Source of the DNA: Marinobacter sp. 2_MG-2023
GTDB lineage: Bacteria; Pseudomonadota; Gammaproteobacteria; Pseudomonadales; Oleiphilaceae
Length of the DNA: 64,000 bases
NCBI RefSeq assembly: GCF_030546935.1
Contig: NZ_JAUOPH010000003.1
Span: forward strand, 558,001 to 622,000
Direction: 5' to 3'
The stretch's first letter is position 1. The number at the start of each line of letters is the position of its first letter. The notes under the pieces are model-generated. The model saw only the letters and a program-made list of their open reading frames with translations, had not been told where the DNA came from and made no database searches. Position numbers and translations under genes: made by a program. This document shows, in pieces, positions 47,699 through 58,247 of the stretch.

Positions 47699-47742
47699 AG
47701 AAAAAGCCAGTTAAAAGCGCCTTGAGAAGATTGGCGCAGAAA

Positions 47743-48345
47743 TCAGTCCAGCAGAGGTTTTCTGCCGCGAAACGCATGGGTGAGTGTAAAGCCATCTACG
47801 TAGCCAAGCTCGCCACCTACAGGTATACCGTGAGCGAGACGGGTAATGAGAATGTCGGAACCATCAAGCCGGTCGGAGATGTAATGTGCCGTTGCCTCAC
47901 CCTCAACGGTCGGATTGGTGGCAAGAATCAATTCGGTAACACCATCTGAACGCACACGGCGCAGAAGGCGCTCTATACCGATCTCCTCAGGGCCCACACC
48001 GTCAATGGGCGACAAGTGACCCATCAGCACAAAATAGCTGCCCTTGTAGTCCCCGGCCTGTTCAATGGCCAGAAGATCTGACGGGCTTTCGACCACACAG
48101 AGTACGCCGGTGCGCCTGGCAGGATTTTCGCAGATACCACACACCTCGGTATCCGAAAAATTCTGGCAGCTTTCGCAGCGCCGCACACCCTCCATGGCTT
48201 TGCTCAACGCATCAGAAAGCCGCGTGCCGCCGGAGCGTGCCCGCTCAAGCAAGTGAAACGCCATGCGCTGGGCAGTTTTCTGACCGACACCCGGCAAACA
48301 CCGGAGGGATTCGACAAGTTCATCAACCAGTGGGCTGAACGCCAT
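47743..48345 (-). CDS. recR: Recombination protein RecR
   Basis: 200-residue RecFOR-pathway protein. The N-terminal helix-hairpin-helix region ([17 protein letters not shown]) is followed by a four-Cys zinc finger (CESCQNF...CGIC) and a Toprim domain ([12 protein letters not shown]). It lies in the conserved order dnaX-ybaB-recR. Confidence 0.96.
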   Translation of the reverse strand: MAFSPLVDELVESLRCLPGVGQKTAQRMAFHLLERARSGGTRLSDALSKAMEGVRRCESCQNFSDTEVCGICENPARRTGVLCVVESPSDLLAIEQAGDYKGSYFVLMGHLSPIDGVGPEEIGIERLLRRVRSDGVTELILATNPTVEGEATAHYISDRLDGSDILITRLAHGIPVGGELGYVDGFTLTHAFRGRKPLLD

Positions 48346-48378
48346 GAAACATCCTCAAACTTCAGTTCCGGAAAAGCC

Positions 48379-48702
48379 TTAAAACGGCATCTTGAAGCCA
48401 GGTGGCAAGCCCATACCAGACATCATTCCCGACATTTTGTCTTTCTGGTTGGCTTCAACACGACGCACCGCATCGTTAACAGCCGCAGCCAGCAAGTCTT
48501 CCAGAATATCCTTCTCCTCAGACATCAGGGATGGATCGATCTCCACTTTGCGAACATCGTGGCGACCGTTCATGGTGACCTTAACAAGGCCCGCGCCGGC
48601 CTCTCCCGTAATTTCCGCTTTTGCCGCCTCTTCCTGAGCCTTTTGCATTTCTTCTTGCATTTTCTGGGCCTTTTTCATCAGGCCGCCCATATCGTTCATC
48701 AT
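48379..48702 (-). CDS. ybaB: YbaB/EbfC nucleoid-associated protein
   Basis: 107-residue DNA-binding protein ([19 protein letters not shown] helix, [16 protein letters not shown] core). It is one of the best conserved small nucleoid-associated families, located as usual between dnaX and recR. Confidence 0.95.
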   Translation of the reverse strand: MMNDMGGLMKKAQKMQEEMQKAQEEAAKAEITGEAGAGLVKVTMNGRHDVRKVEIDPSLMSEEKDILEDLLAAAVNDAVRRVEANQKDKMSGMMSGMGLPPGFKMPF

Positions 48703-48706
48703 ACGT

Positions 48707-50629
<1,923 letters not shown>

Positions 50630-50778
50630 GATCCGCCAAATGCTGAGAAAAACGCCTTTAACCTTAGCATGGTCGCCGTTTTATAAGAAGTTATAAGAGT
50701 TTATTAAGAAGCAGAAATCAGGGGCTTGAGAGCGAATTTCAACTTGAGCAGGAGGGCTGTATACGGAAGAAATCTGGG

Positions 50779-50888
50779 GGTGGCCCCACCAGCAACACTC
50801 CGGCACACAATTCCACCGCTGCGGCTGCTCCCTTCCGGGCCTGACCGGGTTCACGGTTTCATGTTGCGGAGGCACCAGCGGAGCCACC
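50779..50888 (-). ncRNA. ffs: Signal recognition particle 4.5S RNA
   Basis: On the minus strand the segment folds as a long hairpin with pairing ends GGTGGC (5', at 50888) and GCCACC (3', at 50779). It contains the universally conserved SRP RNA apical domain: the asymmetric loop CAGGCCCGGAAGGGAGCAGC with the GGAA tetraloop. Length is about 110 nt (E. coli 114). It binds Ffh to target membrane proteins. Location just upstream of dnaX is typical of pseudomonad-like genomes. The exact ends are approximate. Confidence 0.95.
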
Positions 50889-50985
50889 ATAACGGCGTTT
50901 CAGGACAATATCCCTGAAAGCGGCGCGAATGTTAACAAAAGGGTTTGCGGACTACAACGGCAAATCCACCCGTGCGCGCGAGAAT
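50889..50985. other. Intergenic region upstream of ffs
   Basis: Non-coding. It contains a perfect 7-bp inverted repeat TTTCAGG/CCTGAAA (50898-50904 with 50913-50919), placed roughly where the -10/-35 region of the ffs promoter should lie on the minus strand. The gap between ffs and dnaX (50630-50778) shows no gene and no T-run terminator. Confidence 0.45.
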
Positions 50986-51627
50986 CTATATCACCGCCGA
51001 TATCGGCAATGGAATCACATCCTGCCGAAACCAGCACGCCAGGCTGTAACGCGTGCGGTGGGCCTCCAGCACCTCATGGCGAATTTCCTCACTCATGAAC
51101 AGTGCCACCCTGCCCGCCTCGGGCAATACTAAACTACCGGCTTCAACCCCGTCTCCCCGACTGTAGATCTGAAGCGCTCCACCGTCTGCAGGCTGCCAAT
51201 CATAGTTCAAATACAGCACCAGGCTGACAATCCGGGAGGCGCGCCCCTGAAAGCTGTCAACATGGGCCCGGTAGAAATCCCCGCTGTGATAAGTCGCGTA
51301 ATGAGCCTCAAACCGCTTTAGACCCAGGAAGAGTCGCTGGTTCAGCCCCATACGAAGACTTTCGAGAAACTCGAACAATCCAGCCTGAGACGGCGTATCG
51401 CCCTGCAGCCAGGCGATCTTGTCCCGGCGCACCGAGCGATCCCGGACAAGCTCGGCACCCCGCCCGATACCGGCAATTTTGAGAGCATCACTTTGATCAA
51501 GCGCAATGATTTCCCGCTGCAATGACTGCAACAGATCTGTGCCCAGCCATGGCGTTATGTCAAAACTCATCCAGCCGTAATCACTCAGGCCTTCCGCAAG
51601 TTCATCCAACCACTGCGTTTTGTCCAA
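50986..51627 (-). CDS. 2-oxoglutarate/Fe(II)-dependent oxygenase
   Basis: Double-stranded beta-helix dioxygenase, prolyl-4-hydroxylase type. The iron-binding HxD lies in YRAHVDSF, the distal His in IRHEVLEAH and the 2-oxoglutarate-binding Arg in RTRYSLACWF. The substrate is unknown. An in-frame ATG exists at 51696, but the TTG at 51627 has GGAG five bases upstream and gives a 213-residue protein starting at the conserved region, so it is preferred. It is divergent from the mutarotase-like gene. Confidence 0.82.
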   Translation of the reverse strand: MDKTQWLDELAEGLSDYGWMSFDITPWLGTDLLQSLQREIIALDQSDALKIAGIGRGAELVRDRSVRRDKIAWLQGDTPSQAGLFEFLESLRMGLNQRLFLGLKRFEAHYATYHSGDFYRAHVDSFQGRASRIVSLVLYLNYDWQPADGGALQIYSRGDGVEAGSLVLPEAGRVALFMSEEIRHEVLEAHRTRYSLACWFRQDVIPLPISAVI

Positions 51628-51751
51628 TGACACTCCTTCAAACAGTATTTCCCGGGTTCGTGGGACTATTTTACGGTCAGTTGTCGCCCGAAACATAGAT
51701 TTGATTTACTCTCTGAGTAAGCAGATGCACTTAAGCCCGGAACCAAGCCTT

Positions 51752-52672
51752 ATGTCCGAGAGCAGCAACAAGCCACCTTTATCCCTGTTACCAGGACAAT
51801 GGTCTTTTACCCGCTGGAATACAATTGGACAACTGGAAGCACTGGAGGTTCACCACCCCCTCTTCGAGGCCACCCTGTTCCTGCAAGGCGCGCACCTCAC
51901 CCGCTTTATCCCGAAGAACGAATCCGACTGGCTATGGCTAAGCCCTGATGTCCGCTTCGAGCCCGGTCGCGCCATTCGGGGCGGCATCCCGATATGCTGG
52001 CCCTGGTTTGGCGATCCCGCCCGCAACGCACCGGAAGTACGCAAACGGGTAAAAACACCAGACCCACACGGGTTTGCCCGCACCGCCCTCTGGAAACTGG
52101 AGGATGTGAGAGAAAACGCCCACGAGGTCGAAATAAGCCTTTCCCTGGACGCAAACGACGACTTTTCCGACCTTTGGAATGGCCACGCCCTGGCCCTCAT
52201 CACGTTCAGCTTCTCGGTAAGAGGATGCCAGCTTGCCCTGACCACAACCAACCTCGGCACAGGCCCTCTGGCATTAAGCCAGGCCCTGCATACCTACTTG
52301 CCTACAAACAGTATTGCGCGTTCAAGGGTGCTGGGCCTTGGTTTCAGCAACTACATAGATACGCTCAAAGACTGGGAATATTGCACTCAGGACGGCGCCG
52401 TGTATTTCGAGGGCGAAACAGACCGGATATACGAAAGCGGCGATCCGCTCACGATCGTAACGCCTGGTGTCAGCCGCAAGCTGACCGGGGTTGGGAGTGA
52501 TTCTACCGTTGTATGGAACCCGGGCCCGGACAAAGCCATTACATTGAGCGACTTTCCAGACGCCGCCTGGAAGACCATGCTCTGCGTCGAAACTGCCAAT
52601 GCAGCAAGTGATTATCGCGTGCTTAATGAAGGCCAGAACCACACACTCGGCGTGTTGTTAGGGCGTGGCTGA
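51752..52672 (+). CDS. D-hexose-6-phosphate mutarotase-like protein
   Basis: 306-residue aldose-1-epimerase superfamily protein of the YeaD type, expected to interconvert anomers of hexose-6-phosphates. It has the conserved RGGIPICWPWFG block, DPHGFART, and ALHTYL with the catalytic His and later Glu-type residues (CVETANA). The start could be ATG 51725 or 51752; 51752 has GGAA nine bases upstream and fits family length. It is followed after 23 nt by the acyltransferase gene. Confidence 0.86.
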   Translation: MSESSNKPPLSLLPGQWSFTRWNTIGQLEALEVHHPLFEATLFLQGAHLTRFIPKNESDWLWLSPDVRFEPGRAIRGGIPICWPWFGDPARNAPEVRKRVKTPDPHGFARTALWKLEDVRENAHEVEISLSLDANDDFSDLWNGHALALITFSFSVRGCQLALTTTNLGTGPLALSQALHTYLPTNSIARSRVLGLGFSNYIDTLKDWEYCTQDGAVYFEGETDRIYESGDPLTIVTPGVSRKLTGVGSDSTVVWNPGPDKAITLSDFPDAAWKTMLCVETANAASDYRVLNEGQNHTLGVLLGRG

Positions 52673-52695
52673 ATAGTGCTTATAAGGGAGTATGC

Positions 52696-53511
52696 ATGAG
52701 CCTGGTATCGTTTCTGAAATCCCGGCTGATTCCAGCGAAGCTGGATGAACAAATCAATCGCATCCGCAAACCAATAGGCTCATTGGGGTACGACCCCTGG
52801 GGCTACAACAACGAAACCTTCAAGTATGGCTTTTCTCTGACAAAGCCGATTTATGAGAAGTACTTCCGCGCGGAAGCCCACGGCGTTGATCAGGTGCCTG
52901 CGGAAGGGCCAGTGCTGATTGTAGGAAACCACAGCGGCCAACTCCCCATTGATGGCATCCTCGTGGGTTACGCAATTGCCTCAAGAGAGAAAAACCCACG
53001 CATTCCACGGGCCATGATTGAGCGTTTTTTCCCCACGGTACCCTGGCTTGGCAATCTGTTGAATGAAGTCGGAGCAGTACTGGGCGACCCGGTGAATTGC
53101 GCCCGAATGCTCGCAAATAACGAAGCCATCATTGTTTTCCCCGAAGGCATACGCGGCTCCGGCAAACCCTACCGGGATCGCTACAAACTTCAGCGGTTTG
53201 GCAACGGGTTCATGCACCTGGCTATGAAGCATAAGGCTGCCATCGTGCCCGTCGGTGTGGTGGGCTGTGAAGAAACCATACCTGCCATCGCCAACATCAA
53301 ACCTCTGGCCAAAGCCCTCGGGGTCCCTTATGTTCCTGTTGCCATGCCGGTAGTGTTGCCCGCCAAGGTTCACCTGAACTTCGGACCACCCATGTATTTC
53401 GATAACGCGGATCTTCAGGAAGACCAGATAGAAGAGCGCGTCGAACAGGTTAAAGCCGAAATAAACCGGCTGATCGACAAAGGACTGGAAGAAAGGAAAA
53501 GGGTGTTCTGA
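52696..53511 (+). CDS. Lysophospholipid/glycerol acyltransferase family protein
   Basis: 271-residue PlsC-like acyltransferase. The catalytic motif has the form NHSGQLPIDG rather than HX4D, as in the subgroup with an NHxGxLPxDG block. Motif III is FPEGIRGSGKP and motif IV lies near VPVGVVG. No clear transmembrane helix. It probably acylates a glycerolipid or related acceptor. AAGGGAG is five bases before ATG, and the stop shares one base with the following SDR start. Confidence 0.86.
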   Translation: MSLVSFLKSRLIPAKLDEQINRIRKPIGSLGYDPWGYNNETFKYGFSLTKPIYEKYFRAEAHGVDQVPAEGPVLIVGNHSGQLPIDGILVGYAIASREKNPRIPRAMIERFFPTVPWLGNLLNEVGAVLGDPVNCARMLANNEAIIVFPEGIRGSGKPYRDRYKLQRFGNGFMHLAMKHKAAIVPVGVVGCEETIPAIANIKPLAKALGVPYVPVAMPVVLPAKVHLNFGPPMYFDNADLQEDQIEERVEQVKAEINRLIDKGLEERKRVF

Positions 53512-54470
53512 TGAGTGCTCCAAAGACCAGGCAGTGTAAACCTAGAGTCCTGATAACAGGCGCCGCTGGCGCACTGGCAAAGCAGGTAATCGAGCGGATT
53601 CGCAAAACCTGTGATCTGGTCGCCGTCGATGCGCGAATACAGGTTCCGCTCGGCGATGACATTCCCAGCTACTGCCTCGATTTCAACCACCGCAACTTTG
53701 AGGATCTCTTTCGCCGCTACCAGTTTGACGGGGTTATACATCTGGGCCGGATCCGCTCAAGCCAGCTCACCCGGATGCGGCGCTACAACGCCAATGTTCT
53801 GGGCACACAGAAGCTGCTGGACCTGAGCCACAAGTACAACATCCGGCGAATTGTCGTGCTGTCTACCTTCCATGTCTATGGTGCCATGGCATACAACCCC
53901 GCCCTGATCAACGAATCCGCCCCCATGAAAAGCGCGGGCCTGAGTGCAGATCTGATCGACTCGGTGGAACTGGAAAACCTGGCGAACATTTATCTGTGGC
54001 GCTTTCCGGAGCTGAACATTGCCATTCTCCGCCCCTGCAATATCGTAGGCCCGAGCGTGAGCAATACCATGAGCACCCTGCTTTCCAGTCAGCGCGCCCC
54101 GGTACTTGCCGGCTTTTCGCCCATGATGCAGTTTATCCACATTGACGATATGGCAGATGCCATCGTATTGGCTTACCAGAAGCCGGTCAGAGGAATATTC
54201 AATGTGGCGTCAGATGATTGGGTTGCTTACCAGCGGGCACTGGAGCTATGCGGCTGCACCCGGATCCCGGTCCCTTCTGTCCCGCCAGTATTGCCTCGTT
54301 TCTTGATGCGGGCACTGCGCATGCGAAGCTTTCCTGCCTACCTTATGGATTTTTTCAAATACCCCGTAATAATCGACGGCCGGGCCTTTGCGGAAGAATT
54401 CGGTTTCAGCCCCAAGCGGCCGCTGAAAGAAATCTTCCGGTTTTACCGGGATAATAAAACACCGTTATAG
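53511..54470 (+). CDS. NAD(P)-binding extended-SDR-like protein
   Basis: 319-residue Rossmann-fold protein of the epimerase/dehydratase type. The nucleotide-binding motif GAAGALAKQ is near 17-25, an Asp (VAVDAR) follows beta-2, and STFHVYG follows beta-5. The catalytic YxxxK expected after this is absent: the aligned region reads ADLIDSVELENLA. The protein may thus bind a nucleotide without classical SDR catalysis, or act by a different mechanism. It is translationally coupled to the acyltransferase, suggesting a lipid-related role. A GC-rich hairpin (54479-54504) follows without a T-run. Confidence 0.8.
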   Translation: MSAPKTRQCKPRVLITGAAGALAKQVIERIRKTCDLVAVDARIQVPLGDDIPSYCLDFNHRNFEDLFRRYQFDGVIHLGRIRSSQLTRMRRYNANVLGTQKLLDLSHKYNIRRIVVLSTFHVYGAMAYNPALINESAPMKSAGLSADLIDSVELENLANIYLWRFPELNIAILRPCNIVGPSVSNTMSTLLSSQRAPVLAGFSPMMQFIHIDDMADAIVLAYQKPVRGIFNVASDDWVAYQRALELCGCTRIPVPSVPPVLPRFLMRALRMRSFPAYLMDFFKYPVIIDGRAFAEEFGFSPKRPLKEIFRFYRDNKTPL

Positions 54471-54557
54471 TTGCAGCTGCAGCTCCGGAACAAGCCGGAG
54501 TTGCACTGAACTGCGGCCCGCCTCAAACTACAGCTATCCAAGGAACAGGCGGATTAG

Positions 54558-56720
54558 ATGCTTCCAGATCTGAGCGTAATAAGCCACGGTGCGGCTGCAG
54601 TAGTATTTGCAATACTCGCGTTACTCGTGGGCACTCGCTATCTAAGGCGTGACATAGACCGGGCCCTGTTTCTTGCGGCACTGGTAACAACCCTGTGGGC
54701 CTCTGCTCTCGTTACTCAAAGTATTTGGGGAGAGCCGGCTTTTTTTATTCGATACCTCCTAGAACTTCTCCGCGATACTGCCTGGATTCTGCTTCTTTTC
54801 GCAATGCTGCGGGACACCTTCCGGCTGGGGCGCCTGAGCGGGCAAGTCAAGAAGTTCCTCGGCATCGCAACGATTACTGTACTCATCACCTTGCTGGCGC
54901 TCGGCAGCCTTGAATTTATTTTCGGCCTGGCACTGGTAGACGGAAAAACCAAGCTCATCGGCCAGATTGCGTTATCACTTCTTGGTTTGTCTCTGGTGGA
55001 GCAGATATGGCGCAACGCCCCCGCCTTCGGCCGGTCCAGCATGAAATATCTGTGCATCGGCACAGCTACCATATTCCTGTTTGATTTCTTCATGTACGCG
55101 GATGCGCTGTTATTCGGCACGATCGCTGATTCCTTCTGGAACGCCCGCGGTTTTGTAAATGCGGCACTGGTGCCACTGTTCGCTATAAACGTAGTTAACA
55201 CCCGCAAACAACCCATCGATTTTCAGCTCTCACGTTCAGCCGTTTTCCATGTCGGCACACTGGTTCTGGCAGGCGCCTACCTTCTACTGCTTTCCATCAG
55301 TGGATATTACATACGAATTCTTGGTGGAAACTGGGGGGAGGCTCTTCAGGTCCTTTTATCCGCCGTGGCACTGGTTTTCCTGGCAACTCTTTTGCTTTCA
55401 CGACGCATACGGGCAAAGCTGATGGTGCTCATCAGCCAGAACTTTTTCGACTATAAATACGATTACCGTGAAGAATGGCTGAAGATGACCAAAGAACTGT
55501 CGGATCTCAGCGATGAGCCTCCCCTTCCCCTTCGAGCAATCCGGATACTCACAGGCCTTGTAGAAAGTAACGCTGGCGCTATCTGGCTCAAAAGCGAACA
55601 GGGCTCATTCACCCTCAAAGAGTCCGCCAACCTGGCCACCCCCAAATACATGATCATCGATGAAGACTCGGATCTGGTGCGCTTCTTTTCCGAGAAAGAG
55701 TGGATTATCAATCTGGATGAGTACAGGGCAGACCCGGTGAGTTATAACCTGCTGGAAATCCCCGACGCGATTTCCAGCACTCCGGATGCCTGGCTGTTAA
55801 TACCCCTGTACCTGGGCAATGAACTCTACGGTATTGCCATGATTGGCCAACCCTACGCCAGGGTCGATCTGAACTGGGAGAACTTCGACCTGATCAAAGT
55901 TGTGGCCCGCCAGACCTGCAATCTACTGGCGCAGGCAGATGCCCAGCACCGGTTATCACGAGCCATGCAATTCGAGGCGGTCAGCAAAGCCTCTGCGTTT
56001 ATGGTCCACGACCTGAAAACAGTGATTGCCCAACTCTCTCTCTTAGTGAACAACGCTCAAAAACACCGGAACAACCCAGCGTTTGTTGATGACATGATTA
56101 AAACGACAGACCATGCAGTCAGCAAGATGACCAACCTGGTTGAGCATATACGTAAACCATCCGCAGGCGCCGATGATGACTCCAAAGCACTGGACCTGAC
56201 CCGCCTCGTTACAAGCCTCCTGAAACACTACGATCGGCAGCAGCCGTTGCCAAGGCTTGAGGGTGATCCGCCAGAAATCATGATTAAAGCGGACCCCGAA
56301 CAATTGCGGAGTGTTCTTGGGCACTTGATCCAGAACGCACAGGATGCGACACCTCCAGATGGAGAAGTTGCCCTTTCTCTTAAAATTGCCAAAGGGAACG
56401 TTGTGCTGTTTATTCAGGATACAGGTTGCGGCATGACAGAAGATTTCATCAGCAGCCGACTATTCAAACCCTTTGAAAGCACCAAAGGCCTTACTGGCAT
56501 GGGCATTGGCGCCTATCAGGCCCGGGAATACATCCAAAAACTGGGTGGTACCGTTGATGCAACAAGCGAACCCGGCGTAGGTTCCTGCTTCTCCGTTAGA
56601 ATTCCGCTGGTGGGCGATTCCTTTGCCAGCCCAACAGAACGAGAGGCTCGAACACCTAGTGAGAATGGAGCGAAGCGCTCAATTTCCGACGCGGAAGACC
56701 CGAAAGAAATCGCCAATTAA
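54558..56720 (+). CDS. prsK: PEP-CTERM system histidine kinase PrsK
   Basis: 720-residue membrane sensor kinase. The N-terminal ~290 residues contain about eight hydrophobic helices. A GAF-like domain follows (about 310-465). The phosphoacceptor His is in VHDLKTVIAQ (about residue 484). The ATPase domain has the N box LIQNAQDA, G1 DTGCGM, the F box and G2 GMGIGAYQAR. Architecture and position beside prsR and prsT identify PrsK, the kinase of XrtA/PEP-CTERM loci, thought to control sigma-54-dependent expression of sorted proteins. The stimulus is unknown. It is followed by prsR on the same strand. Confidence 0.9.
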   Translation: MLPDLSVISHGAAAVVFAILALLVGTRYLRRDIDRALFLAALVTTLWASALVTQSIWGEPAFFIRYLLELLRDTAWILLLFAMLRDTFRLGRLSGQVKKFLGIATITVLITLLALGSLEFIFGLALVDGKTKLIGQIALSLLGLSLVEQIWRNAPAFGRSSMKYLCIGTATIFLFDFFMYADALLFGTIADSFWNARGFVNAALVPLFAINVVNTRKQPIDFQLSRSAVFHVGTLVLAGAYLLLLSISGYYIRILGGNWGEALQVLLSAVALVFLATLLLSRRIRAKLMVLISQNFFDYKYDYREEWLKMTKELSDLSDEPPLPLRAIRILTGLVESNAGAIWLKSEQGSFTLKESANLATPKYMIIDEDSDLVRFFSEKEWIINLDEYRADPVSYNLLEIPDAISSTPDAWLLIPLYLGNELYGIAMIGQPYARVDLNWENFDLIKVVARQTCNLLAQADAQHRLSRAMQFEAVSKASAFMVHDLKTVIAQLSLLVNNAQKHRNNPAFVDDMIKTTDHAVSKMTNLVEHIRKPSAGADDDSKALDLTRLVTSLLKHYDRQQPLPRLEGDPPEIMIKADPEQLRSVLGHLIQNAQDATPPDGEVALSLKIAKGNVVLFIQDTGCGMTEDFISSRLFKPFESTKGLTGMGIGAYQAREYIQKLGGTVDATSEPGVGSCFSVRIPLVGDSFASPTEREARTPSENGAKRSISDAEDPKEIAN

Positions 56721-56822
56721 ATGACAGCCCTCTACAACGGGCAAATCGATCATTGCAAAGTGTCAATGTTCAGTTAAGAATCATCAGTAGTGGAACACCC
56801 AAACAAAGGAATTGTTGCTGTT

Positions 56823-58196
56823 GTGACTAGACGACTGCTAATTGTAGAGGATGACCCGGGGCTTCAAAGCCAGATGCGCTGGTGTTTCAGCGAGGATCTG
56901 GAGGTGACAACCGCCTCAGACAGAGAAACCGCTCTCGCGGCGCTCAGACGGGAAGAGCCGGATGTAGTAACACTGGACCTGGGTCTGCCACCAGACCCGG
57001 GTGGTGCGACGGAAGGTTTTGCTCTTCTGGAAGAAATTCTGCGACTTTCTCCCATGACCAAAGTGATTGTGGTAACCGGCCGCGAAGACAAAGAAAACGC
57101 GGTCAGAGCCATCGGCATGGGCGCCTCCGATTTTTACCAGAAACCCCTGGATGCCGATATTCTTAATTTTGTGGTAAACAGAGCCTTCCGACTTGCGGAG
57201 CTGGAAAAGGAAAATCAGGCACTCGCACACCAGGGCAACGGCACCAACATCAAGGGTATTATTGCGGCAAGCCCGCAAATGATGGCTGTATGTCGAACAT
57301 TAGAGAAAGTCGCCCCCACTGATGTAACCACCCTTATCACGGGTGAAACCGGCACAGGCAAAGAAGTACTCGCCCGAGCCCTGCACGACCTGAGCCCCCG
57401 GGCTGGAAACGTATTCGCAGCTATCAACTGTGCCGCCATTCCCGAAAACCTTCTTGAAAGCGAGTTGTTTGGCTTTGAAAAAGGCTCGTTTACCGGCGCG
57501 ACCCAAGCCAAAAAAGGCAAAATTGAAAGCGCAAACGGCGGTACGCTCTTCCTTGATGAAATCGGCGATATGCCAATGCCCCTGCAAGCGAAGCTACTGC
57601 GCTTTCTCCAAGAACGTGTTGTCGACAGAGTGGGCTCAGTAAAGCCAATACCCGTAGACGTGCGCGTGGTGTGCGCAACGCACCGCAATGTGCAGCAGTT
57701 GATCGAAAGCGGAGATTTCCGGGAGGATCTTTACTACCGGATAAGCGAAATAACGCTGGATGTGCCATCTGTAAGGGAACGAGACGGGGATGCGCTGGTC
57801 ATAGCCCAGTCCCTGCTCAAATCCCTCGGCAAAACAATGGACCGACAAAACCTCACCTTCTCCGAAGATGCCATTAACGCTATCAGCGGTTACGCCTGGC
57901 CCGGCAACGTCCGGGAAATGATCAACAAGGTAAAACGGGCCACTATCATGGCCGATGGCAAACGGATTACCAGTGAAGATCTTGAATTGCCGGGTAGCGA
58001 CGAGCCAGGAGCATGCCACTTGAACCTTCGCCAGGTTCGCGAGCAGGCCGAGCGCAAAGCCATCATGCAAGCGTTGCAAACAAGCGGCTTCAACATGACG
58101 CAAGCCTCCCGGCTTTTGGGTGTGACACGCCCGACCCTTTACAACCTCACTGATAAATACAAAATCGACACCTCGGCAGAAGCTCCGGAAATCTAA
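56823..58196 (+). CDS. prsR: PEP-CTERM-box response regulator PrsR, sigma-54 activator
   Basis: 457-residue NtrC-family regulator. The receiver domain has LIVEDDPG, the phosphoacceptor Asp in TLDLGLP (about 52) and Lys in FYQKPLD. The AAA+ sigma-54 activation domain has Walker A GETGTGKE and a GSFTGA loop (the GAFTGA variant that contacts sigma-54). A C-terminal Fis-type helix-turn-helix ends the protein (MTQASRLLGVTRPTLYNLTDKYKI). The frame is open from a GTG at 56790, but no ribosome site or family similarity supports it; the GTG at 56823 gives MTRRLLIVEDD. It presumably activates the sigma-54 promoter at 61033-61048. Confidence 0.9.
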   Translation: MTRRLLIVEDDPGLQSQMRWCFSEDLEVTTASDRETALAALRREEPDVVTLDLGLPPDPGGATEGFALLEEILRLSPMTKVIVVTGREDKENAVRAIGMGASDFYQKPLDADILNFVVNRAFRLAELEKENQALAHQGNGTNIKGIIAASPQMMAVCRTLEKVAPTDVTTLITGETGTGKEVLARALHDLSPRAGNVFAAINCAAIPENLLESELFGFEKGSFTGATQAKKGKIESANGGTLFLDEIGDMPMPLQAKLLRFLQERVVDRVGSVKPIPVDVRVVCATHRNVQQLIESGDFREDLYYRISEITLDVPSVRERDGDALVIAQSLLKSLGKTMDRQNLTFSEDAINAISGYAWPGNVREMINKVKRATIMADGKRITSEDLELPGSDEPGACHLNLRQVREQAERKAIMQALQTSGFNMTQASRLLGVTRPTLYNLTDKYKIDTSAEAPEI

Positions 58197-58247
58197 GTTA
58201 CTTTCCAGGCACCCGGTGGCAGCGAGCGGATCAAGGAGCAGATATAC

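Noticed and set aside
54479..54504. 10-bp hairpin after the SDR-like gene as an intrinsic terminator
   Set aside because: No T-run follows on the plus strand, so it is not called as a terminator; it may only stabilise the transcript end.
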